Origin: Siphonodentalium dalli
Lineage: Eukaryota > Mollusca > Scaphopoda > Gadilida > Siphonodentaliidae
Length of the DNA: 64,000 bases
NCBI GenBank assembly: GCA_032622095.1
Contig: CP136068.1
Span: forward strand, 62,642,025 to 62,706,024
Reading direction: 5' to 3'
The notes beneath the pieces were generated by a model. That model worked only from the letters and a program-made list of their open reading frames with translations. It had not been told where the DNA came from and did not search any database. Position numbers and translations under genes: made by a program. Shown here one piece after another: positions 50,441 through 63,900 of the stretch (the first letter of the stretch is position 1; each line of letters starts with the position of its first letter).

Positions 50441-53400
50441 GAGTTCATCCATGTCCACTCTTATATGAGTTCATCCATGTCCACTCTTATATGAGTTCCT
50501 CCCTGTCCACTCTTATATGAGTTGGACCTGTATACTCTTATACGAGTTCCTCCCTGTCCACTCTTATATGAGTTGCTGACTGTCCACTCTTATATGAGTT
50601 GCTGCATGTCCACTCTTATATGAATTCATCCTTGTCCACTCTTATATGAGTTCCTCCCTGTCCACTCTTATATGAGTTCCTGCCTGTCCACTCTTATATG
50701 AATTCCTCCTGTCCACTCTTATATGAGTTCATCCCTGTCCACTCTTATATGAGTTCCTCACAGTCCACTCTTATATGAGTTCCTCATTGTCCACTCTTAT
50801 ATGAGTCCCTCATTGTCCACTCTTATATGAGTTGCTGCCTGTCCACTCGTATATGAGTTCCCCCCTGTCCACTCTTGTGAGTTCCTCATTGTCCACTCGT
50901 ATATGAGTTGCTGCCTGTCCACTATTATATGAGTTCCAGTCTGTCCACTTTTATATGAGTTCCTCATTTTCCACTCTTATATGAGTTCCTCATTTTCCAC
51001 TCTGATATGAGTTCCTCCCAGTCCACTCTTATATGAGTTGTTGCCTGTCCACTATTATATGAGTCCCAGCCTGTCCACTCTTGTGTGAATTCCTGCATGT
51101 CCACTCTTATATGAGTTCTTCCCTGTCCACTGTTATATGAGTTCCTCCCTGTCCACTCTTATATGATTTCCTCCCTGTCCACTCTTATATTAGTTCCTCC
51201 CTGCCCACTCTTATATTAGTTCCTCCCTGTCCACTCATATATTAGTTTCTCCCTGTCCTCTCTTATATGAGATCCCCCCTGTCCACTCTTATATGAGTTG
51301 GACCTGTATACTCTTATATGAGTTCCTCCCTGTCCACTCTTATGAGTTGCTGACTGTCAACTCTTATATGAGTTCCTCCTTGTCCACTCTTATATGAGTT
51401 GCTGCCTGCCACTATTATATGAGTTCATCCATGTCCACTCTTATATGAGTTTCTGTCTGTACACTCTTATATGAGTACCTCCCTGTCCACTCTTATGAGT
51501 TCCTCCCTGTCCACTCTAATATGAGTTGCTGACTGTCCACTCTTATATGAGTTCCTGCCTGTCCACTCTTATATGAGTTCCCCCCTGTCCACTAGTATAT
51601 GAGTTGTTGCCTGCCACTAGTATATGAGTTCATCCATGTCCACTCTTATATGAGTTCTTCATTGTCCACTCTTATATGAGTCCCTCATTGTCCACTCTTA
51701 TATGAGTTGCTGCCTGTCCACTATTATATGAGTTCCAGTCTGTCCACTCTTATATGAGTTCCTCATTTTCCACTCTTATATGAGTTCCTCCCAGTCCACT
51801 CTTATATGAGTTGTTGCCTGTCCACTATTATATGAGTCCCCGCCTGTCCAACTCTTATATGAATTCCTGCATGACCACTCTTATATGAGTTCTTCCCTGT
51901 CCACTGTTATATGAGTTCCTCCCTGTCCACTCTTATTTGAGATCCTCCCTGTCCACTCTTATATGAGTTCCAGACTGTCCACTCTTATATGAGTTCCTCC
52001 TGTCCACTCTTATATGAGTTCCTCCCTGTCCACTCTTATGAGTTCCTCCCTGTCCACTCTAATATGAGTTCCTCCCTGACCACTCTTATATGAGTTCCTC
52101 CCTGTCCACTCTTATATGAGTTCCTCCCTTTCCACTCTTATATGAGTTCCTCCCTGTCCACTCTTATTTGAGATCCTCCCTGTCCACTCTTATATGAGTT
52201 CCAGCCTGTCCACTCTTATATGAGTTCCTGCCTGTCCACTCTTATATGAGTTCCTCCCTGTCCACTCTTATATGAGTTCCTACCTGTCCACTCTTATATG
52301 AGTTCCTCCCTGTCCACTCTTATATGAGTTCCTCCCTGTCCACTCTTATATGAGTTCCTCCCTGTCCACTCTTATATGAGTTCCTCCCTGTCCACTCTTA
52401 TGAGTTCCTCCCTGTCCACTCTAATATGAGTTCCTCCCTGTCCATCTTATATGAGTTCCTCCATGTCCACTCTAGTATGAGTTCCTGCATGTCCACTCTT
52501 ATATGAGTTCCTCCCTGTCCACTCGTATATGAGTTCCTCCCTGTTCACTCTTAATGAGTTCCTGCCTGTCCACTCTTATATGAGTTCCTCTCTGTCCAAT
52601 CTTATGAGTTCCTCCTGTCCACACTTATATGAGTTCCTGCCTGTCCACTCTTATATGAGTTCCTTCCAGTCCACTCGTATATGATTTGCTCCCTGTCCAC
52701 TCTTATATGAGTTGCTCCCTGTCCAATCTTTTATGAGTTGCTCCCTGTCCACTCTTTTATGAGTTGCTCCCTGTCCACTCTTTTATGAGTTGCTCCCTGT
52801 CCACTCTTTTATGAGTTGCTCCCTGTCCACTCTTTTATGAGTCGCTCCCTGTCCACTCTTTTATGAGTTGCTCCCTGTCCACTCTTTATGAGTTGCTCCC
52901 TGTCCACTCTAATATGAGTTGCTCCCTGTCCACTCTAATATGAGTTGCTCCCTGTCCACTCTTATATGTGTTCCTGCCTGTCCACTCTTATACGAGTTCC
53001 TCCCAGTCCACTCTTATATGAGTTCCTCCCAGTCCACTGTTATATGAGTTCCTCCCTGTCCACTCGTATATGAGTTCCCCCCTGTCCACTCTTGTGAGTT
53101 CATCATTGTCCACTCGTATATGAGTTGCTGCCTGTCCACTATTATATGAGTTCCAGTCTGTCCACTTTTATATGAGTTCCTCATTTTCCACTCTTATATG
53201 AGTTCCTCATTTTCCACTCTGATATGAGTTCCTCCCAGTCCACTCTTATATGAGTTGTTGCCTGTCCACTATTATATGAGTCCCAGCCTGTCCACTCTTG
53301 TGTGAATTCCTGCATGTCCACTCTTATATGAGTTCTTCCCTGTCCACTGTTATATGAGTTCCTCCCTGTCCACTCTTATATGAGTTCCTCCCTGTCCACT

Positions 53401-53770
53401 CTTATATGACTTCCTGCCTGTCCACTCTTTTATGAGTTGCTGCCTGTCCACTCTTATATAAGTTCCTCCCTGTCCACTCTTATATTAGTTCCTCCCTGCC
53501 CACTCTTATATTAGTTCCTCCCTGTCCACTCTTATATTAGTTCCTCCCTGTCCACTCATATATTAGTTTCTCCCTGTCCTCTCTTATATGAGATCCCCCC
53601 TGTCCACTCTTATATGAGTTGGACCTGTATACTCTTATAAGAGTTCCTCCCTGTCCACTCTAATGAGTTGCTGACTGTCAACTCTTATATGAGTTCCTCC
53701 TTGTCCACTCTTATATGAGTTGCTGCCTGCCACTATTATATGAGTTCATCCATGTCCACTCTTATATGAG
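50046..53770 (+). repeat. 3.8-kb higher-order repeat, copy 2
   Basis: Same order as copy 1. At about 51164 it jumps from TATGATTTCC straight to TATATTAG, whereas copy 1 has three more monomers (about 78 bp: GACTTCC, TTTTATGAG and TATATAAG units). Single-base marks differ too: CTTAATGAG and GTATGAG are shared, while CTTCCAGTCC (about 52663) is private. Confidence 0.85.
52716..52900 (+). repeat. TTTTATGAG unit block, copy 2
   Basis: This block matches 48885-49070, including the CTCTTTATGAG unit, at the 3.83-kb offset. Confidence 0.8.
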
Positions 53771-53919
53771 TTTCAGCCTGTCCACTCTTATACGAGTTCC
53801 TCCCAGTCCACTCTTATATGAGTTCCTCCCAGTCCACTCTTATATGAGTTCCTCCCTGTCCACTCTTATATGAGTTTCTCCATGTCCACTCTTATATGAG
53901 TTCCTCCCTGTCCACTCTT

Positions 53920-54440
53920 ATATGAGTTGCTGACTGTCCACTCTTATATGAGTTCCTCCCTGTCCACTCTTATATGAGTTCCTCCCTGTCCACTCGTATA
54001 TGAGTTGCTGCCTGCTCGTATATGAGTTCATCCATGTCCACTCTTATATGAGTTCATCCATGTCCACTCTTATATGAGTTCCTGCCTGTCCACTCTTATA
54101 TGAGTTCCTCCCTGTCCACTCTTATATGAGTTCCTCCCTGTCCACTCTTATATGAGTTCCTCCCTGTCCACTCTTATATGAGTTCCTCCCTGTCCACTCG
54201 TATATGAGTTGCTGCCTGCTCGTATATGAGTTCATCCATGTCCACTCTTATATGAGTTCCTCCCTGTCCACTCTTATATGAGTTCCTGCCTGTCCACTCT
54301 TATATGAGTTCCTCCCTGTCCACTCTTATATGAGTTGCTGACTGTCCACTCTTATATGAGTTCCTCCCTGTCCACTCTTATATGAGTTCCTCCCTGTCCA
54401 CTCGTATATGAGTTGCTGCCTGCTCGTATATGAGTTCATC
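53920..54440 (+). repeat. Triplicated 22-bp-unit cassette
   Basis: Short units lie at 54007, 54211 and 54415, equally spaced at 204 bp. Confidence 0.85.
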
Positions 54441-56083
54441 CATGTCCACTCTTATATGAGTTCCTCCCTGTCCACTCTTATATGACTTCCTGCCTGTCCA
54501 CTCTTATATGAGTTGCTGCCTGTCCACTCTTATATAAGTTCCTCCCTGTCCACTCTTATATTAGTTCCTCCCTGCCCACTCTTATATTAGTTCCTCCCTG
54601 TCCACTCATATATTAGTTTCTCCCTGTCCTCTCTTATATGAGATCCTCCCTGTCCACTCTTATATGAGTTGGACCTGTATACTCTTATATGAGTTCCTCC
54701 CTGTCCACTCTTATGAGTTGCTGACTGTCAACTCTTATATGAGTTCCTCCTTGTCCACTCTTATATGAGTTGCTGCCTGCCACTATTATATGAGTTCATC
54801 CATGTCCACTCTTATATGAGTTTCTGTCTGTACACTCTTATATGAGTACCTCCCTGTCCACTCTTATGAGTTCCTCCCTGTCCACTCTAATATGAGTTGC
54901 TGACTGTCCACTCTTATATGAGTTCCTGCCTGTCCACTCTTATATGAGTTCCCCCCTGTCCACTAGTATATGAGTTGTTGCCTGCCACTAGTATATGAGT
55001 TCATCCATGTCCACTCTTTTATGAGTTCTTCATTGTCCACTCTTATATGAGTCCCGCATTGTCCACTCTTATATGAGTTGCTGCCTGTCCACTATTATAT
55101 GAGTTCCAGTCTGTCCACTCTTATATGAGTTCCTCATTTTCCACTCTTATATGAGTTCCTCCCAGTCCACTCTAATATGAGTTGTTGCCTGTCCACTATT
55201 ATATGAGTCCCAGCCTGTCCAATCTTATATGAATTCCTGCATGTCCACTCTTATATGAGTTCTTCCCTGTCCACTGTTATATGAGTTCCTCCCTGTCCAC
55301 TCTTATTTGAGATCCTCCCTGTCCACTCTTATGAGTTCCAGCCTGTCCACTCTTATATGAGTTCCTCCCTGTCCACTCTTATATGAGTTCCTCCCTGTCC
55401 ACTCTTATGAGTTCCTCCTTGTCCACTCTAATATGAGTTCCTCCCTGACCACTCTTATATGAGTTCCTCCCTGTCCACTCTTATATGAGTTCCTCCCTTT
55501 CCACTCTTATATGAGTTCCTCCCTGTCCACTCTTATTTGAGATCCTCCCTGTCCACTCTTATATGAGTTCCAGCCTGTCCACTCTTATATGAGTCCCTGC
55601 CTGTCCACTCTTATATGAGTTCCTCCCTGTCCACTCTTATATGAGTTCCTACCTGTCCACTCTTATATGAGTTCCTCCCTGTCCACTCTTATATGAGTTC
55701 CTCCCTGTCCACTCTTATATGAGTTCCTCCCTGTCCACTCTTATATGAGTTCCTCCCTGTCCACTCTTATGAGTTCCTCCCTGTCCACTCTAATATGAGT
55801 TCCTCCCTGTCCATCTTATATGAGTTCCTCCATGTCCACTCTAGTATGAGTTCATGCATGTCCACTCTTATATGAGTTCATCCCTGTCCACTCGTATATG
55901 AGTTCCTCCCTGTTCACTCTTATATGATTTCCTGCCTGTCCACTCTTATATGAGTTCCTCTCTGTCCAATCTTATGAGTTCCTCCCTGTCCACACTTATA
56001 TGAGTTCCTGCCTGTCCACTCTTATATGAGTTCCTTCCTGTCCACTCTTATATGATTTGCTCCCTGTCCACTCTTATATGAGT

Positions 56084-56275
56084 TGCTCCCTGTCCAATCT
56101 TTTATGAGTTGCTCCCTGTCCACTCTTTTATGAGTTGCTCCCTGTCCACTCTTTTATGAGTTGCTCCCTGTCCACTCTTTTATGAGTTGCTCCCTGTCCA
56201 CTCTTTTATGAGTCGCTCCCTGTCCACTCTTTTATGAGTTGCTCCCTGTCCACTCTTTTATGAGTTGCTCCCTGT
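56084..56275 (+). repeat. TTTTATGAG unit block
   Basis: Eight units with one GAGTCGCTCCC and without the CTCTTTATGAG unit of the two preceding copies. Confidence 0.8.
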
Positions 56276-56554
56276 CCACTCTAATATGAGTTGCTCCCTG
56301 TCCACTCTAATATGAGTTGCTCCCTGTCCACTCTTATATGTGTTCCTGCCTGTCCACTCTTATACGAGTTCCTCCCAGTCCACTCTTATATGAGTTCCTC
56401 CCAGTCCACTCTTATATGAGTTCCTCCCTGTCCACTCTTATATGAGTTTCTCCATGTCCACTCTTATATGAGTTCCTCCCTGTCCACTCTTATATGAGTT
56501 CCTGCCTGTCCACTCTTATATGAGTTCCTCCCTGTCCCCTCTTATATGAGTTGC

Positions 56555-57065
56555 TGACTGTCCACTCTTATATGAGTTCCTCCCTGTCCACTCTTATATG
56601 AGTTCCTCCCTGTCCACTCGTATATGAGTTGCTGCCTGCTCGTATATGAGTTCATCCATGTCCACTCTTATATGAGTTCATCCATGTCCACTCTTATATG
56701 AGTTCCTGCCTTCCACTCTTATATGAGTTCCTCCCTGTCCACTCTTAAATGAGTTCCTCCCTGTCCACTCTTATATGAGTTCCTCCCTGTCCACTCTTAT
56801 ATGAGTTCCTCCCTGTCCACTCGTATATGAGTTGCTGCCTGCTCGTATATGAGTTCATCCATGTCCACTCTTATATGAGTTCCTCCCTGTCCACTCTTAT
56901 ATGAGTTCCTGCCTGTCCACTCTTATATGAGTTCCTCCCTGTCCACTCTTATATGAGTTGCTGACTGTCCACTCGTATATGAGTTCCTCCCTGTCCACTC
57001 TTATATGAGTTCCTCCCTGTCCACTCGTATATGAGTTGCTGCCTGCTCGTATATGAGTTCATCCA
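56555..57065 (+). repeat. Triplicated 22-bp-unit cassette
   Basis: Short units lie at 56631, 56834 and 57038 (203-204 bp apart). A GCCTTCCACTC unit near 56709 has lost a TG pair. Confidence 0.85.
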
Positions 57066-57944
57066 TGTCCACTCTTATATGAGTTCATCCATGTCCACTC
57101 TTATACGAGTTCCTCCCTGTCCACTCTTATATGAGTGGCTGACTGTCCACTCTTATACGAGTTCCTCCCTGTCCACTCTTATATGAGTTGCTGACTGTCC
57201 ACTCTTATATGAGTTGCTGCATGTCCACTCTTATATTAATTCATCCTTGTCCACTCTTATATGAGTTCCTCCCTGTCCACTCTTATATGAGTTCCTGCCT
57301 GTCCACTCTTAAATGAATTCCTCCTGTCCACTCTTATATGAGTTCATCCCTGTCCACTCTTATATGAGTTCCTCACAGTCCACTCTTATATGAGTTCCTC
57401 ATTGTCCACTCTTATATGAGTCCCTCATTGTCCACTCTTATATGAGTTGCTGCCTGTCCACTCGTATATGAGTTCCCCCCTGTCCACTCTTGTGAGTTCC
57501 TCATTGTCCACTCGTATATGAGTTGCTGCCTGTCCACTATTATATGAGTTCCAGTCTGTCCACTTTTATATGAATTCCTGCATGTCCACTCTTATACGAG
57601 TTCTTCCCTGTCCACTCTTATATGAGTTCCTCCCTGTCAACTCTTATGAGTTCCTCCCTGTACACTGCTATATGAGTTCCTGCCTGTCCACTCTTATATA
57701 AGTTCCTGCCTGTCCACTCTTATGTGAGTTCCAGCCTGTCCACTCTTATATGGGTTCCTCATTTTCCACTCTTATATGAGTTCCTCATTTTCCACTCTGA
57801 TATGAGTTCCTCCCAGTCCACTCTTATATGAGTTGTTGCCTGTCCACTATTATGTGAGTCCCAGCCTGTCCACTCTTGTGTGAATTCCTACATGTCCACT
57901 CTTATATGAGTTCTTCCCTGTCCACTCTTATATGAGTTCCTCCC

Positions 57945-60900
57945 TGTCCACTCGTATATGAGTTCCAGCCTGTCCACTCTTATATGAGTTCCTACCTGTC
58001 CACTCCTATATGAGATCCTGCATGTCCACTCTTATGAGTTCCTCCATGTCCACTCCTATGAGTTCCTCCCTGTTCACTCTTATGAGTTCCTCCCTGTCCA
58101 CTCTTATATGAGTTCCTGCCTGTCCACTCTTATATGAGTTCCAGCCTGTCCACTCTTATATGAGTTCCTGCCTGTCCACTCTTATATGAGTTCCTCCCTG
58201 TCCACTTTATATGAGTTCCTCCCTGTCCACTCTTATATGAGTTCCCCCTGTCCACTCTTATATGAGTTCCTCATTTCCACACTTATATGAGTTCCTCCCA
58301 GTCCACTCTTATATGAGTTGCTGCCTGTCCACTATTATATGAGTCCCAGCCTGTCCACTCTTATATGAGTTCCTGCCTGTCCACTCTTACGAGTTCCTCC
58401 ATGTCCACTCCTATGAGTTCCTCCCTGTCCACTCTTATGAATTCCTCCCTGTCCACTCTTATATGAGTTCAGGCCTGTCCACTCTTATATGAGTTCCAGC
58501 CTGTTCACTCTTATATGAGTTCCTCCCTGTCCACTTTATATGAGTTCCTCCCTGTCCACTCTTATATGAGTTCCTGCCTGTCCACTCTTATATGAGTCCC
58601 AGCCTGTCCACTCTTATATGAATTCCTGCATGTCCACTCTTATATGAGTTCTTCCCTGTCCACTCTTATATGAGTTCCTCCCTGTCAACTCTTATGAGTT
58701 CCTCCCTGTACACTGCTATATGAGTTCCTGCCTGTCCACTCTTATATGAGTTCCTGCCTGTCCACTCTCATATGAGTTCCTGCCTGTCCACTCTTATATG
58801 GGTTCCTACCTGTCCACTCTTATATGAGTTCCTCCCTGTCCACTCTTATATGAGTTCCTCCCTGTCCACTCTTATATGAGTTCCTCCCTGTCCACTCTAA
58901 TATGAGTTCCTCCCTGTCCACTCTTATATTAGTTCCTCCCTGTCCGCTCTTATATTAGTTCCTCCCTGTAAACTCATATATTAGTTCCTCCCTGTCCTCT
59001 CTTATATGAGTTCCTCCCTGTCCACTCTTATATGAGTTGCTGCCTGTCCACTCGTATATGAGTTCCAGCCTGTCCACTCTTATGAGTTCCTCCATGTCCA
59101 CTCTTATGAGTTCCTCCCTGTCCACTCTTATATGAGTTCCTGACTGTCCACTCTTATGAGTTCCAGCCTGTCCACTCTTATGAGTTCCAGCCTGTACACT
59201 CTTATATGAGTTCCTCCCTGTCCACTCTTATATTAGTTCCTCCCTGTCCACTCTTATATTAGTTCCTCCCTGTTGACTCTTATATTAGTTCCTCCCTGTC
59301 CACTCTTATATTAGTTCTTCCATGTCCACTCTTATATTAGTTCCTCCCTGTCCACTCTTATATTAGTTCCTCCATGTACACTCATATATTAGTTCCTCCC
59401 TGTCCTCTCTTATGAGTTCCTCCCTGTCCACTATTATATGAGTTGCTGCCTGTCCACTCGTATATGAGTTCCAGCCTGTCCACTCGTATATGAGTTCCAG
59501 CCTGTCCACTCTTATATGAGTTCCTGCCTGTCCACTCTTATATGAGTTCCTGCCTGTCCACTCTTATGAGTTCCTCCATGTCCACTCCTATGAGTTCCTC
59601 CCTGTTCACTCTTATGAGTTCCTCCCTGTCCACTATTATATGAGTTCCTGCCTGTCCACTCTTATATGAGTTCCAGCCTGTCCACTCTTATATGAGTTCC
59701 TGCCTGTCCACTCTTATATGAGTTCCTCCCTGTCCACTTTATATGAGTTCCTCCCTGTCCACTCTTATATGAGTTCCCCCTGTCCACTCTTATATGAGTT
59801 CCTCATTTCCACACTTATATGAGTTCCTCCCAGTCCACTCTTATATGAGTTGCTGCCTGTCCACTATTATATGAGTCCCAGCCTGTCCACTCTTATATGA
59901 GTTCCTGCCTGTCCACTCTTATGAGTTCCTCCATGTCCACTCCTATGAGTTCCTCCCTGTCCACTCTTATGAGTTCCTCCCTGTCCACTCTTATATGAGT
60001 TCCTGCCTGTCCACTCTTATATTAGTTCAAGCCTGTCCACTCTTATATGAGTTCCTCCCTGTCCACTTTATATGAGTTCCTCCCTGTCCACTCTTATATG
60101 AGTTCCCCCTGTCCACTCTTATATGAGTTCCTCATTTCCACTCTTATATGAGTTCCTCCCAGTCCACTCTTATATGAGTTGCTGCCTGTCCACAATTATA
60201 TGAGTCCCAGCCTGTACACTCTTATATGAATTCCTGCCTGTCCACTATTATATGAGTTCCTCCCTGTCCACTTTATATGAGTTCCTCCCTGTCCACTCTT
60301 ATATGAGTTCCTCCTTGTCCACTCTTATATGAGTTCCTCCTTGTCCACTCTTATATGAGTTGCTCCCTGTCCATTCTTTTATGAGTTTATCCCTGTCCAC
60401 TCAAATATGAGTTCCTCCCTGACCACTCTTATATGTGTTCCTGCATGTCCACTCTTATATGAGTTCCTGCCTGTCCACTCTTATGAGTTCCTCCCTGTCC
60501 ACTCTTATATGAGTTTCTCCATGTCCACTCTTATATGAGTTCCTCCCTGACCACTCTTATATGAGTTCCTGCCTGTCCACTCTTATATGAGTTCCCCCTG
60601 TCTACTCTTATGAGTTTCTCCCTGTCCACTCTTATATGAGTTTCCCCTGTCCACTCTTATATAAGTTCCTCATTTCCACTCTTATATGAGTTCCTCCCAG
60701 TCCACTCTTATATGAGTTGCTGCCTGTCCACTAATATATGAGTCCCAGCCTGTCCACTCTTATATGAATTCCTGCATGTCCACTCTTATATGAGTTCTTC
60801 CCTGTCCACTCTTATATGAGTTCCTCCCTGTCAACTCTTATGAGTTCCTCCCTGTACACTGCTATATGAGTTCATGCCTGTCCACTCTTGTATGAGTTCC

Positions 60901-63900
60901 TGCCTGTCCACTCTCATATGAGTTCCTGCCTGTCCACTCTTATATGGGTTCCTACCTGTCCACTCTTATATGAGTTCCTCCCTGTCCACTCTTATATGAG
61001 TTCCTCCCTGTCCACTCTTATATGAGTTCCTCCCTGTCCACTCTTATATGAGTTCCTCCCTGTCCACTCTTATATTAGTTCCTCCCTGTACACTCATATA
61101 TTAGTTCCTCCCTGTCCTATCTTATATGAGTTCCTCCCTGTCCACTCTTATATGAGTTCTTCCCAGTCCACTCTTATGAGTTCCTCCCTGTCCACTCTTA
61201 TATGAGTTTCTCCATGTCCAATCTTATATGAGTTACTCCCTGACCACTCTTATATGAGTTCCTGCCTGTCCACTCTTATATGAGTTCCCCCTGTCTACTC
61301 TTATGAGTTCCTCCCTGTCCACTCTTATATGAGTTTCCCCTGTCCACTCTTATATGAGTTCCTCCCTGTCCACTCTTATATGAGTTCCTCCCTGTCCACT
61401 CTTATATGAGTTCCTGCCTGTCCACTCTTATATGAGTCCCAGCCTGTCCACTCTTATATGAATTCCTGCATGTCCACTCTTATATGAGTTCTTCCCTGTC
61501 CACTCTTATATGAGTTCCTCCCTGTCAACTCTTATGAGTTCCTCCCTGTACTCTGCTATATGAGTTCCTGCCTGTCCACTCTTATATGAGTTCCTGCCTG
61601 TCCACTCTCATATGAGTTCCTGCCTGTCCACACTTATATGGGTTCCTACCTGTCCACTCTTATATGAGTTCCTCCCTGTCCACTCTTATATGAGTTCCTC
61701 CCTGTCCACTCTTATATGAGTTCCTCCCTGTCCACTCGTATATGAGTTCCTCCCTGTCCACTCTTATATTAGTTCCTCCCTGTCCACTCTTATATTAGTT
61801 CCTCCCTGTACACTCATATATTAGTTCCTCCCTGTTCTCTCTTATATGAGTTCCTCCCTGTCCACTCTTATATGATTTGCTGCCTGTCCACTCGTATATG
61901 AGTTCCTGCCTGTCCACTCTTATATGAGTTCCAGCCTGTCCACTCTTATATGAGTTCCTCCCTGTCCACTCTTATATGATTTGCTGCCTGTCCACTCGTA
62001 TATGAATTCCTGCCTGTCCACTCTTATATGAGTTCCAGCCTGTCCACTCGTATATGAGTTCCTGCCTGTCCACTCTTATATGAGTTCCTCCCTGTCCACT
62101 CTTATATTAGTTCCTCCCTGTCCACTCTTATATTAGTTCCTCCCTGTTGACTCTTATATTAGTTCCTCCCTGTCCACTCTTATATTAGTTCCTCCATGTC
62201 CACTCTTATATTAGTTCCTCCCTGTCCACTCTTATATTAGTTGCTCCATGTACACTCATATATTAGTTCCTCCCTGTCCTCTCTTATGAGTTCCTCCCTG
62301 TCCACTATTATATGAGTTGCTGCCTGTCCACTCGTATATGAGTTCCAGCCTGTCCACTCGTATATGAGTTCCAGCCTGTCCACTCTTATATGAGTTCCTG
62401 CCTGTCCACTCTTATATGAGTTCCTGCCTGTCCACTCTTATGAGTTCCTCCATGTCCACTCCTATGAGTTTCTCCCTGTTCACTCTTATGAGTTCCTCCC
62501 TGTCCACTCTTATATGAGTTCCTGCCTGTCCACTCTTATATGAGTTCCAGCCTGTCCACTCTTATATGAGTTCCGGCCTGTCCACTCTTATATGAGTTCC
62601 TCCCTGTCCACTTTATATGAGTTCCTCCCTGTCCACTCTTATATGAGTTCCCCCTGTCCACTCTTATATGAGTTCCTCATTTCCACTCTTATATGAGTTC
62701 CTCCCAGTCCACTCTTATATGAGTTGCTGCCTGTCCACTATTATATGAGTCCCAGCCTGTCCACTCTTATATGAGTTCCTGCCTGTCCACTCTTATGAGT
62801 TCCTCCATGTCCACTCCTATGAGTTCCTCCCTGTCCACTCTTATGAGTTCCTCCCTGTCCACTCTTATATGAGTTCCTGCCTGTCCACTCTTATATGAGT
62901 TCCAGCCTGTCCACTCTTATATGAGTTCCTGCCTGTCCACTCTTATATGAGTTCCTCCCTGTCCACTTTATATGAGTTCCTCCCTGTCCACTCTTATATG
63001 AGTTCCCCCTGTCCACTCTTATATGAGTTCCTCATTTCCACTCTTATATGAGTTCCTCCCAGTCCACTCTTATATGAGTTGCTGCCTGTCCACAATTATA
63101 TGAGTCCCAGCCTGTACACTCTTATATGAATTCCTGCATGTCCACTCTTATATGAGTTCCTCCCTGTCCACTCTTATATGAGTTCCTGCCTGTCCACTCT
63201 TATATGAGTTCCTGCCTGTCCACTCTTATATGGGTTCCTCCCTGTCCACTCTTATATGAGTTCCTCCCTGTCCACTCTTATATGAGTTCCTCCCTGTCCA
63301 CTCTTATATGAGTTCCTCCCTGTACACTCATATATTAGTTCCTCCCTGTCCTCTCTTATATGAGTTCCTCCCTGTCCACTCTTATATGAGTTGCTGCCTG
63401 TCCTCTCTTATGAGTTTCTCCCTGTCCACTCTTATGAGTTCCTCCATGTCCTCTCTTATGAGTTTCTCCCTGTCCACTCTTATATGAGTTCCTGCCTGTC
63501 CACTCTTATGAGTTCCAGCCTGTCCACTCTTATGAGTTCCTCCCTGTCCACTCTTATATGAGTTCCTCCCTGTCCACTCTTATATTAGTTCCTCCCTGTC
63601 CACTCTTATATTAGTTCCTACCTGTCCACTCTTATATTAGTTCCTCCATGTACACTCATATATTAGTTCCTCCCTGTCCTCTCTTATGAGTTCCTCCCTG
63701 TCCACTATTATATGAGTTGCTGCCTGTCCACTCGTATATGAGTTCCAGCCTGTCCACTCGTATATGAGTTCCAGCCTGTCCACTCTTATATGAGTTCCTG
63801 CCTGTCCACTCTTATATGAGTTCCTGCCTGTCCACTCTTATGAGTTCCTCCATGTCCACTCTTATGAGTTCCTCCCTGTATACTCTTATATGAGTTCCTG

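Larger units (their letters stand above)
53771..57944 (+). repeat. Partial third 3.8-kb copy with rearranged ends
   Basis: At 53771 the order jumps from GAGTTTC to CAGCC with TATACGAG, a 14.4-kb-like segment. From 54482 to about 56450 it tracks 47280-49230 at an offset of about 7.2 kb (GTTGGACCTGTATAC 47467 and 54668). 57541-57944 is a hybrid: GAATTCCTGCATG, TGCTATATGAG and TATGGGTTCC units from the other family are inserted between GAGTTCCAGTCTG and CTCATTTTCC. Confidence 0.75.
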
